Shown piece after piece: positions 1 to 5,417 of a stretch of 5,575 bases of DNA. The notes below the pieces were generated by a model. The model saw only the letters and a program-made list of their open reading frames with translations, was not told the origin of the DNA and made no database searches. This DNA comes from Acidobacteriota bacterium. Its GTDB lineage: Bacteria; Acidobacteriota; Blastocatellia; Pyrinomonadales; Pyrinomonadaceae. Position 1 is the first letter of the stretch. Each line of letters begins with the position of its first letter. Where the stretch lies: the NCBI GenBank assembly GCA_013140875.1, contig JABFSB010000276.1, positions 1 through 5,575 of the forward strand, in the 5' to 3' direction. The translations under genes and the position numbers were made by a program.

Positions 1-12
1 AACGTGCGTCAA

Positions 13-870
13 TCACCAACCTGTGACCAAAAGACCTTCCGCTGCTTTTTGGCTGATGCGTTGATATTTGGCATACGCGGCGGCCGCTCGCGTTCTGATC
101 TGCTCCGGTTTTTCGCCGGCGGCCCAGCCCTCAAGAGCATCGTGCAGAATATAGGCTTCCGGTGCCATCAAATTCGTCGTCCACAATAGCGGCTCGGCTC
201 CGGCTTTTTTCAAGTGCTTGCTGAAATAGTTGCGGCTCGCGCACGCCAATATAATTGCTTCACGTTTCCCATCGTCGGCCTTTAGGATCGTACCCGTAAA
301 TTCGTCGTCCATTAAGCCGTTGTGGCCAACGAAAGCGACAATATCCGAAGCGCCCATCACCTGAAGCGTAATGCCGTTTAGCACAACATTCTCGAATTCC
401 GATCCTGAAGAAGCCTCGAAGAAATCGGCGATGGTTTGTTTCATTCGGCTGCCGCGATATCCATCGGCGATCAGGTAAATGTCGGACTTTTTGTGCTTAA
501 ATACGATCCGCTCCAGAACGCCGTCTTTGGGTCGGCCGAATTCGGCGACCTTCGTCCAGTTTGGACTCTTTGAAAAGTAGGTCTTTACGCCGTAGGCCGC
601 ACCCCAGTAAAGATTTTTTTCCGGATCTTCACCATTGCCCAGGTGTGTCGGCACGGGAACGATTCCCTGATTCTCGTTATCACAAAGTGCCACCAGAACA
701 TGCACTACGCGGGCTGAATTCTTGATCTTCTCGACCGCAGATTTTTTCGTTGCCGACGGAGCATCTTCCTGGGATTTGACTACAATATCGGCGGCTGAGC
801 AGGCGCAGATCAAAAACGCTGCAATAGCGATAAGTGCAAATTTTAGCCGGTTTGACATCGGGAAATGCAT
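13..870 (-). CDS. Predicted lipoprotein with caspase/CHAT-like His-Cys motif pair
   Basis: A complete 285-residue protein. The N-terminus has a basic stretch (SNRLK), a hydrophobic core (residues 11-21) and a lipobox-like ICAC, so Cys24 is the likely lipidated residue; it would be exported and anchored in the envelope. A second Met at residue 5 (codon 856-858) gives a more compact signal peptide and is an equally good start; neither start has a clear Shine-Dalgarno. After a Ser/Lys linker comes a globular domain beginning around residue 54 (VVHVLVALCDNENQGIVPVP), then LGNGEDPEKNLYWGA (78-91). In the second half, a hydrophobic strand ends in FVGHNGLMDD (His183) and a second one in IILACASRNYF (Cys210), followed by a helix-like MAPEAYILHDALEGW (235-249). 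A strand-His-Gly / strand-Cys-Ser order is the signature of clan CD cysteine peptidases, but I do not recognise a named family. Peptidase activity is inference; it could be a non-catalytic relative or an unrelated conserved domain. Divergently oriented from the next gene. Confidence 0.9.
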   Translation of the reverse strand: MHFPMSNRLKFALIAIAAFLICACSAADIVVKSQEDAPSATKKSAVEKIKNSARVVHVLVALCDNENQGIVPVPTHLGNGEDPEKNLYWGAAYGVKTYFSKSPNWTKVAEFGRPKDGVLERIVFKHKKSDIYLIADGYRGSRMKQTIADFFEASSGSEFENVVLNGITLQVMGASDIVAFVGHNGLMDDEFTGTILKADDGKREAIILACASRNYFSKHLKKAGAEPLLWTTNLMAPEAYILHDALEGWAAGEKPEQIRTRAAAAYAKYQRISQKAAEGLLVTGW

Positions 871-887
871 CTAACAGACTGGTTTCG

Positions 888-893
888 AAGGGA
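888..893 (+). promoter_or_regulatory. Ribosome binding site for the GTG start at 902
   Basis: AAGGGA lies 8 nt upstream of GTG 902. An in-frame stop (TAA, 872-874) closes the frame upstream and no ATG, GTG or TTG occurs between it and 902, so this site and the GTG fix the start of the TPR-like gene. The site overlaps the candidate -10 box of the opposite-strand promoter. Confidence 0.5.
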
Positions 894-921
894 TTATAGC
901 AGTGAAAACAAAGTATATCCA
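893..921 (-). promoter_or_regulatory. Candidate sigma-70-type promoter for the leftward lipoprotein gene
   Basis: Read on the minus strand, a perfect -10 hexamer TATAAT (893-898) is preceded, after a 17-bp spacer, by TGGATA (916-921; 4 of 6 matches to TTGACA). Transcription would start near 886, leaving a leader of roughly 15-30 nt before the ATG at 870 or 858. The -35 element lies inside the first codons of the divergent gene at 902, so the two transcription units share this short control region. Confidence 0.45.
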
Positions 922-1429
922 GACAATCGGGGTCGCGATCACGGCCATTTACGGACTGTTCATCGTGTTCCTGTACGCGGCCGAACCGCGTTCGCTGGAG
1001 GAAGTTACGACAAAGGCGAAGTCCGCTGTCGAGAGCACGGTTACCAAAGGACAGGTCCTGGCCGGAACGTACGAAATTGATCAAGCCAAATTCGGCGAAG
1101 GACTGGCCGCTTTTCGGGCTGATAATTTTGTCCTGGCACGCGACCGGTTCGAACGGGCCGATCCGGAAAAGCGAGACGCAAACACTCAGTTTTACATAGC
1201 CTACAGCTACTATCGTCAAGGCTGGGGCCGCGTTTCAAACGACGACAGTTTATTCAAGGCCGGGCTCGATTCGCTGCAGCGATTGCCGGCTATTGCGCCG
1301 GATTTCGTTTCAAAAGATCCCGACCTCAAGATCAAAACCGCAGCCGAACTTAGGAACGAATTCGAGGAAGGACTGAAAGTTACCGTGGATGATTTCAATC
1401 CGCTCAGGCTGGTGCGGGAAAGAAAATAG
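902..1429 (+). CDS. Membrane-anchored TPR-like protein
   Basis: A 175-residue protein starting at GTG. Residues 7-25 form one hydrophobic helix after a basic KTK, giving a signal anchor with most of the protein probably outside the cytoplasm; a cleavable signal ending at the AA of LYAAEP is less likely. Residues about 64-95 (GEGLAAFRADNFVLARDRFERADP) and 96-134 (FYIAYSYYRQGWG, then GLDSLQRLPAIAPD) read as two helix-turn-helix units of tetratricopeptide type, with alternating small and aromatic residues at TPR-like spacing. TPR domains bind partner proteins, so a scaffold or assembly role is the reasonable inference. The specific function is not recognised. The stop codon TAG shares its G with the GTG of the next gene, so the two are co-transcribed and probably translationally coupled; the natural candidate partner is that membrane protein. 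Confidence 0.88.
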   Translation: MKTKYIQTIGVAITAIYGLFIVFLYAAEPRSLEEVTTKAKSAVESTVTKGQVLAGTYEIDQAKFGEGLAAFRADNFVLARDRFERADPEKRDANTQFYIAYSYYRQGWGRVSNDDSLFKAGLDSLQRLPAIAPDFVSKDPDLKIKTAAELRNEFEEGLKVTVDDFNPLRLVRERK

Positions 1430-2208
1430 TGTCCGAACTAACGAAAACAAAAGCCGACCTTGAGGACATAGAATCCGTCGATGATTCACCGGTTATGGAT
1501 GGGTCCGATATGAGCAGTGCGGCGGCGGAAACAAATTCGCCGCGTTTATTGAAGCTGCAAGATGGGTCCGAACAAGCCCGCGAACGCAGCCGGGCCGTGC
1601 GCCTTTACCTTTTTCTTCCGATCATATTTCTCACATCCGCACTTCTGGGCGGCCTGCGGCTGGCCGCGCCGGACGGGGCGTTTGTTTTCGTCACACCGGC
1701 TTTATTGTGCCTGATCTTCGCTGTTTTTATGTTCGCTCTGTTTATTCGCGGAGGAATGATCTCGATCGCCGGATGGTTTTCGGACGGTGCCCCGACGGTT
1801 CAGAACGTCGCGAGCGGGGCGGTCCTTCTTACGGCCTATGCGGCAACCGCGCAGGTCTTTAACTCGCTGATACCGGAAACGGGCCTGCCTTTCTGGGTAG
1901 TCGCTTTTTGTTTCGCCTGGTCGCTTTGGAACAACCTTTTTGCCGATCTCGACAACAAAAAACTCTTACGCAGCATGATCGCTTTGTTTGCGTTCGCGTT
2001 CGCGGCCAAGTACATAGTTTTGGCGGGAATAACTGCTCCCGCGGGCGAAGGCGGCTGGCTTCGTTCGCTGATCGAAAACCCGGCCAAAGAAACAATGACG
2101 TGGCTTTTGGATCTGCCCCGCTACACGGCCGGAACAGGTTACATTCAATTCTTTTGCCTGGCTTTATATTTTGCCGGTTTGTACATATTGCCCAGATCGG
2201 CCAGATAA
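1429..2208 (+). CDS. Six-helix integral membrane protein of unknown function
   Basis: A 259-residue protein with a GTG start inside the preceding stop (TAGTG). The first 50 residues are polar, rich in acidic residues and Ser, and look unstructured. A basic RERSRAVR precedes helix 1, which suggests a cytoplasmic N-terminus. Probable membrane helices are at residues 57-79, 84-106, 125-148, 154-172, 183-202 and 237-255. Between helices 4 and 5 is a charged loop (ADLDNKKLLRS), and between helices 5 and 6 a longer amphipathic stretch (GEGGWLRSLIENPAKETMTWLLDLPRY is covered by 207-232). No catalytic or transporter motif is evident, so I cannot assign a family. The one-base overlap argues that it works with the TPR-like protein encoded just upstream. 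An upstream GGGAAAG (about 1408-1414) is a weak ribosome binding site, in keeping with translational coupling. Confidence 0.88.
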   Translation: MSELTKTKADLEDIESVDDSPVMDGSDMSSAAAETNSPRLLKLQDGSEQARERSRAVRLYLFLPIIFLTSALLGGLRLAAPDGAFVFVTPALLCLIFAVFMFALFIRGGMISIAGWFSDGAPTVQNVASGAVLLTAYAATAQVFNSLIPETGLPFWVVAFCFAWSLWNNLFADLDNKKLLRSMIALFAFAFAAKYIVLAGITAPAGEGGWLRSLIENPAKETMTWLLDLPRYTAGTGYIQFFCLALYFAGLYILPRSAR

Positions 2209-2210
2209 AC

Positions 2211-2245
2211 TATTCGTTATTCGTTTTTCGCTATTCGCTATTTCG
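2211..2245. repeat. Five tandem heptamers, TATTCGY type
   Basis: Read on the plus strand the units are TATTCGT, TATTCGT, TTTTCGC, TATTCGC and TATTTCG, with an exact 7-bp period. The array begins two bases after the stop codon of the membrane-protein gene and fills nearly half of the 85-bp gap to the next gene. It is a short tandem repeat of unknown role. Confidence 0.75.
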
Positions 2246-2260
2246 AAAGCATCTTCGAAG
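2241..2260. other. TTCGAA hairpin or palindromic site
   Basis: The palindrome TTCGAA occurs at 2242-2247 and again at 2254-2259, separated by AGCATC. The two copies can pair as a 6-bp stem with a 6-nt loop, or serve as a two-half-site operator 12 bp apart. It lies about 35 bp upstream of the LolA-like gene. No T-run follows, so it is not a typical intrinsic terminator. Confidence 0.3.
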
Positions 2261-2293
2261 GAATGAAATAGTGCGTCGTTTGAGGGTTCCAAA

Positions 2294-3796
2294 ATGAAAC
2301 TTGGATTTCTTACCTTGCTGCTTTTGCTGTTTGCACTTTCCGCGGCTGCTCAGTCGCCTGCGTCCATTCTGAAGAAGGCCGAAAAAGCCATTGGCGGCAC
2401 AAAGCAGCTTATGTCTGTCCGCGCCTGGACGCGTTCGGGCACGATCTCGAACCAAACAGCCGGGAAAAGTGGCAGGTTCATCTCGCAAATCTCGCAGCCG
2501 AATCTGTATCACACGGTTTACGACCTGAACGGCGTCGAGTTCGAATCCGCCTTTAATGGTAAATCGGGCTGGAAGCGTGATTCGCGCGGCGGGCTTCAAA
2601 CGCTTACCGGCGACGCAAGCCTGCTTATGCAGGCCGAGGCGGCGTTCCGAAATAATCTTTGGGTGAACTATAAGAAAGACAAGGCAAAAATCGCTTCCGG
2701 CGGCAACGCAAGTGTCGATGGCAAAAACGCCAATGTCGTACGAATGAATACGGCGAAAAACGTCGAGTATAAACTGTATTTCGACCAATCGACCAACTTG
2801 CTTTTGCGGGAAGAAATTTCGAAAAACGGATTGTCCAAGGCTTTCGTTTACAAGGACTATCGCGACGTTAACGGAACAAAACAGCCGTTCGGCATAACAA
2901 TCGAACAATCCGGCGAGTCGCTTTCAATCGAGCTATTCGAGGTTCGGCCGGATGCGGCGATTGCATCTTCCGTATTCGATTTTCCTAAAATTTCCGGCGA
3001 GCCGCTGCCCGACATCGCCAGGCTGCTGACCGAGCTTCGATCGAACGAAGATAAGGTCGAAGAGCTGTTGGACCAATATTCGTTCACGCAGCGGTCCACA
3101 AAACGCGAAGCGGGCAAAGACGGCATTCTCCGCGAAACGGAATCCGAGACGTATCAATTGTCTTTTTATAAAGGAAATCGGATAAGGCGATTGATCGAAA
3201 AAAACGGAAAGCCTTTGAGCAAAAACGATCAGGAAGATGCCGACAAAGACGCGGCTCGACAGGTCGAAGAGATCGAAAAAGAAATTGCCAAAAAAGAGAA
3301 ACAAAATAATTCAGGCCCGCCTTCCGAAAAAAGCCGCCGCATCTCGACAGCCGAAGTCTTGCGCGCTTCAAAGCTGCTAAATCCGCGCCGCGAACGGTTT
3401 CGCGGTCGTGACGTGATCGTGTTCGATTTCGAGCCCGATCCGACCTTTGACTATAAGAACGCCAAGAGCATGCTCAAATTTTTCGGTAAAACGGCGGGCG
3501 TAATGTGGATCGACGAAAAAGACAAACAGGTTGCCCGGCTCGAAGCCTATCTCTTCGACAGCTTCAATGTGGGCGGCGGTGTCCTCGCAAAACTGAAAAA
3601 AGGCGCCTCGTTCACCTTGGAACAAGAGCGCCTTAATGATGAGATCTGGCTGCCTTCGCTTGCGGACATCAACCTGTCGGTCCGCGTTCTGCTGGTCAAA
3701 GGAATCGACGTGAACCAGTCGATTCGCTCATACGATTACCGGAAATTCACCACCGAGGTTAAAGACGCTAAGGTCGGTGATCCTAAAAGCAACTGA
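2294..3796 (+). CDS. Exported protein with two LolA/LolB-like domains
   Basis: A 500-residue protein. GAGG at 2282-2285 lies 8 nt before the ATG and supports this start. Residues 1-19 are a signal peptide (MKLG, a Leu-rich core, then SAAA before Gln20), so the mature protein is periplasmic. The mature N-terminus, ASILKKAEKAIGG (23-35) followed by VRAWTRSGTI and repeated beta strands to about 232, matches the start and style of outer-membrane lipoprotein-sorting (LolA/LolB-like) domains: 'helix, then a half-barrel of strands' with SGWKRDSRGG and YKLYFDQSTNLLLREE. A second strand-rich domain follows from about 253 (KVEELLDQYSFTQRSTKRE) to 490, interrupted by a highly charged, helix-prone segment (303-350). 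Motifs such as GRDVIVFDFEPDP and GVMWIDEKDKQVARLEAY (371-418) fit the same fold type. Family placement is by resemblance only. Likely roles are lipoprotein or lipid handling, or RseB-like sensing. It is monocistronic here and converges on the sigma/anti-sigma operon. Confidence 0.85.
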   Translation: MKLGFLTLLLLLFALSAAAQSPASILKKAEKAIGGTKQLMSVRAWTRSGTISNQTAGKSGRFISQISQPNLYHTVYDLNGVEFESAFNGKSGWKRDSRGGLQTLTGDASLLMQAEAAFRNNLWVNYKKDKAKIASGGNASVDGKNANVVRMNTAKNVEYKLYFDQSTNLLLREEISKNGLSKAFVYKDYRDVNGTKQPFGITIEQSGESLSIELFEVRPDAAIASSVFDFPKISGEPLPDIARLLTELRSNEDKVEELLDQYSFTQRSTKREAGKDGILRETESETYQLSFYKGNRIRRLIEKNGKPLSKNDQEDADKDAARQVEEIEKEIAKKEKQNNSGPPSEKSRRISTAEVLRASKLLNPRRERFRGRDVIVFDFEPDPTFDYKNAKSMLKFFGKTAGVMWIDEKDKQVARLEAYLFDSFNVGGGVLAKLKKGASFTLEQERLNDEIWLPSLADINLSVRVLLVKGIDVNQSIRSYDYRKFTTEVKDAKVGDPKSN

Positions 3797-3808
3797 TGTT
3801 CGGCCGTC

Positions 3809-3829
3809 GCGGGCTTCCGCATTTTAATT
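3809..3829 (+). terminator. Weak candidate terminator of the LolA-like gene
   Basis: GCGG (3809-3812), loop GCTT, CCGC (3817-3820), then ATTTTAATT. The stem is only 4 bp and the T-tract is interrupted, so this is a marginal call. It is the only hairpin I see in the 31-bp gap between the two convergent stop codons. Confidence 0.3.
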
Positions 3830-4679
3830 ACTTTGGCTTGGTGGCATGATTCAGATCAAGCGTCGTGTCACCGCGTTGAACTCGAATCGTGCGTACGCTG
3901 AAAGGGCTTTCGAACTGAGTTTTTTCTCCGACATCCTTTCCGTCAATGGCTTTAAGCTCATCGCCTGCCTTCAATCCGATCTGGTCGGCGATCCCGTTTG
4001 CCTTCACGCTCTTCACCCTCCAACGATCGCCTTCAAAGCTCGCTTCGGCGTCGAGCCGTTGAAGTGCCTGAACCACTCCCAACGGGCCAAGGTCCATTCC
4101 TTTGGGATTGAGCGCCGGCGGCGCAACACCCAGAGTCCGAAGCGCCGAGTTACCCTCGGGCACTGATCGTGAGGGAAAATCCCGCGACCGTACCGGGGTC
4201 GAAAAATCCCGCGATCGCACCGGATTCAAAATATTATTTGATCCGGGCTCCGTCCGCGGCTGGGTTACGCTTTTCACTGGAATCGGAACTTTCGGCGAGA
4301 ATTCAGTTCGTCGATTTTGCGCTGAATCGACATTTCCCGGCTGAGCGGATGGTGTAGCGACGGCAGCCTTTATAACATCTGACGGAGCCTGCTCAGGAGC
4401 CGCTACCATGTTCCGATCCAGCCCCCCGGTGTAAGAGTTGTAAAACAATATTCCCGCACCCGCGAAAAGGAACGCCGCCAGAGGCAGTGTATATTTCAGG
4501 ATCGGGAAAAGACTCGCGGGCCGAACTTCCTGCGGCCTTCCTTTTGCGATCCGGGCTTTCAGATGAAAGTCGAAATCCTTCGGTGCCTCGACCCTTTTCA
4601 AGCCCGAAAGCATTTGCGAGATTTTTTGCTCGTCTGGGTGCTCCGCCCCGCCGCCAAAATTGTGTTCTTCGTGCGTCAT
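3828..4679 (-). CDS. Putative PDZ-domain anti-sigma factor, single-pass membrane protein
   Basis: A 283-residue protein. The cytosolic segment (1-56) contains KISQMLSGLKRVEAPKDFDF and HLKARIAKG (19-47), resembling the helical N-terminal part of ECF anti-sigma proteins. There are no cysteines at all, so the zinc-binding anti-sigma motif is absent. One membrane helix follows (about 58-80). Residues 85-200 are a Pro/Ser/Arg-rich, probably extended extracytoplasmic linker that carries two copies of PVRSRDF (153-159, 162-168). The C-terminus (about 205-278) is a PDZ domain: WRVKSVKANGIADQIGLKAG, then DELKAIDGKDV, then a closing IRVQRGDTTLDL. The gene begins 14 bp after the ECF sigma gene on the same strand, which is the standard place for a cognate anti-sigma gene. 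No Shine-Dalgarno is visible. Inference: the PDZ domain binds a periplasmic signal (for example exposed protein C-termini) and controls release of the sigma factor. Alternatively it is an unrelated PDZ scaffold in the regulon. Confidence 0.85.
   Translation of the reverse strand: MTHEEHNFGGGAEHPDEQKISQMLSGLKRVEAPKDFDFHLKARIAKGRPQEVRPASLFPILKYTLPLAAFLFAGAGILFYNSYTGGLDRNMVAAPEQAPSDVIKAAVATPSAQPGNVDSAQNRRTEFSPKVPIPVKSVTQPRTEPGSNNILNPVRSRDFSTPVRSRDFPSRSVPEGNSALRTLGVAPPALNPKGMDLGPLGVVQALQRLDAEASFEGDRWRVKSVKANGIADQIGLKAGDELKAIDGKDVGEKTQFESPFSVRTIRVQRGDTTLDLNHATKPK
4175..4223. repeat. Two in-frame 27-bp-period repeats inside the anti-sigma-like gene
   Basis: The core AAAATCCCGCGAYCGYACCGG-type 21-mer occurs at 4176-4196 and 4203-4223, differing at only two positions (both C/T transitions). 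The period is 27 bp, so the reading frame is kept and each copy encodes PVRSRDF on the minus strand. The second copy contains the perfect palindrome GCGATCGC (4211-4218). The repeats lie in the disordered linker between membrane helix and PDZ domain, where an insertion would be tolerated. Confidence 0.75.
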
Positions 4680-4693
4680 TTTTTATCTACAAA

Positions 4694-5326
4694 CTACAAA
4701 TAGTGCCTCAATTTCTCTTTCAGCAAGCCGCGGGCTCGGCTTATCCGGGACTTCGTCGTGCCAAGGCCGAGGTCTAATATCTCGGCAATCTCGTCGTACG
4801 TTTTCCCCTCGATATCGCGCAAAATTATCGGCACCCGGTATTTGGCCGGCAAAGTAACGATGGCTTTTGCGATAACCTTACTCCGCTCGTCCTCGACCAG
4901 ATCTTCGTCCGGCCTGCTTCGCGTGTCCGGCGGCTGAAACTCGGTCTGCTCATCGTCTTCGGACTGAAACAATCCGGTAAGTGACAAAATAGTCCTCCGC
5001 TTCCGTTTGCGAAGCTCGCTGATAGCCAGATTCGTGGCTATCCGGTAAATATATGTCGAAAAAGCGTACTCCGTGTGGTATCGCTCGATCGCAAAATAAA
5101 CCCTTACAAAGGTTTCCTGCGCCAAATCCACCGCCTCTTCGTAATCGTTCAAAAATCTATATAAATAGTTCGTTATCGGACTGCGATAACGCCCTACAAT
5201 TGCCGCAAACGCAACCTCGTCGCCGTTCTTCGTGGCTTCAATGAGCTCATGGTCGGATTGGATCTTTTCAGACACGGGTGCTTTGCCTGCCTCCATTGTC
5301 CGCGATCCGATTTTGTCCAATGCCAT
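4694..5326 (-). CDS. ECF-family RNA polymerase sigma factor (RpoE-like)
   Basis: A 210-residue protein with the two-domain ECF layout. Region 2 spans about residues 37-111: AFAAIVGRYRSPITNYLYRF, the core-binding VDLAQETFVRVY (66-77), then YAFSTYIYRIATNLAISE and a basic RKRKRR for -10 recognition. An acidic linker (121-148) follows. Region 4 spans about 149-208, with LPAKYRVPIILRDIEGKTYD and the helix-turn-helix YDEIAEILDLGLGTTKSRIS leading into RARGLLKEKL for -35 recognition. There is no region 1.1 or 3, as expected for ECF factors, and no C-terminal extension. Met11 (codon 5294-5296) is an alternative start, since the first ten residues precede the usual ECF N-terminus; neither start has a strong ribosome binding site. 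It is first in an operon with the PDZ anti-sigma-like gene. A candidate promoter of ECF type lies about 60 bp upstream, implying positive autoregulation. The stimulus is unknown; partner architecture points to envelope stress. Confidence 0.95.
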   Translation of the reverse strand: MALDKIGSRTMEAGKAPVSEKIQSDHELIEATKNGDEVAFAAIVGRYRSPITNYLYRFLNDYEEAVDLAQETFVRVYFAIERYHTEYAFSTYIYRIATNLAISELRKRKRRTILSLTGLFQSEDDEQTEFQPPDTRSRPDEDLVEDERSKVIAKAIVTLPAKYRVPIILRDIEGKTYDEIAEILDLGLGTTKSRISRARGLLKEKLRHYL

Positions 5327-5363
5327 ACACTCATACTTTTTTACAGCAATTTTTAAGTCCGAA

Positions 5364-5399
5364 CAAAAGCCGCCCTGTGATTACTCCACGCCGGGCGGC
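5364..5399 (-). terminator. Terminator-like hairpin upstream of the sigma gene
   Basis: On the minus strand GCCGCCC (5393-5399) pairs with GGGCGGC (5369-5375), a perfect 7-bp all-GC stem, followed by TTTTGTT. The 17-nt loop can close further through GTG/CAC. This would stop leftward transcripts arriving from beyond the right edge. Its upstream arm is part of the spacer of the candidate sigma-gene promoter, so transcripts starting at that promoter would not contain the full stem. Confidence 0.5.
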
Positions 5400-5411
5400 C
5401 ACAAAGGTTGC
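5387..5411 (-). promoter_or_regulatory. Candidate ECF-type promoter of the sigma/anti-sigma operon
   Basis: On the minus strand GCAAC (5407-5411), running on into CTTT, is followed after exactly 16 bp by CGTG (5387-5390). AAC-containing -35 elements with CGT-type -10 elements at 16-17 bp are the usual pattern for ECF sigma factors, which commonly transcribe their own operon. The predicted leader is about 50 nt. That this sigma factor uses this site is inference. Confidence 0.5.
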
Positions 5412-5417
5412 GAAATT

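Noticed and set aside
852..857. Perfect TTGACA (-35 like) on the plus strand
   Set aside because: No acceptable -10 hexamer lies 16-18 bp downstream. It falls in the signal-peptide codons of the opposite gene.
680..1219. Minus-strand open frame of 179 codons
   Set aside because: It overlaps the 5' part of the lipoprotein gene in another frame and lies antisense to the TPR-like gene. Its peptide has no domain features.
2263..2271. Minimal frame ATG AAA TAG before the LolA-like gene
   Set aside because: It is only two codons, has no properly spaced ribosome binding site, and its presence by chance is likely.
1908..2297. Plus-strand open frame of 129 codons
   Set aside because: It is out of frame within the membrane protein gene and continues through the heptamer array. 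The Arg/His-rich product has no recognisable feature.
2231..2908. Minus-strand open frame of 225 codons
   Set aside because: It lies opposite the signal peptide and first domain of the LolA-like gene. The translation is Arg/Phe-rich and featureless, as expected for an antisense shadow.
4211..4218. HIP1-type octamer GCGATCGC
   Set aside because: There is a single copy in the window, already part of the 27-bp-period repeat; no independent significance.
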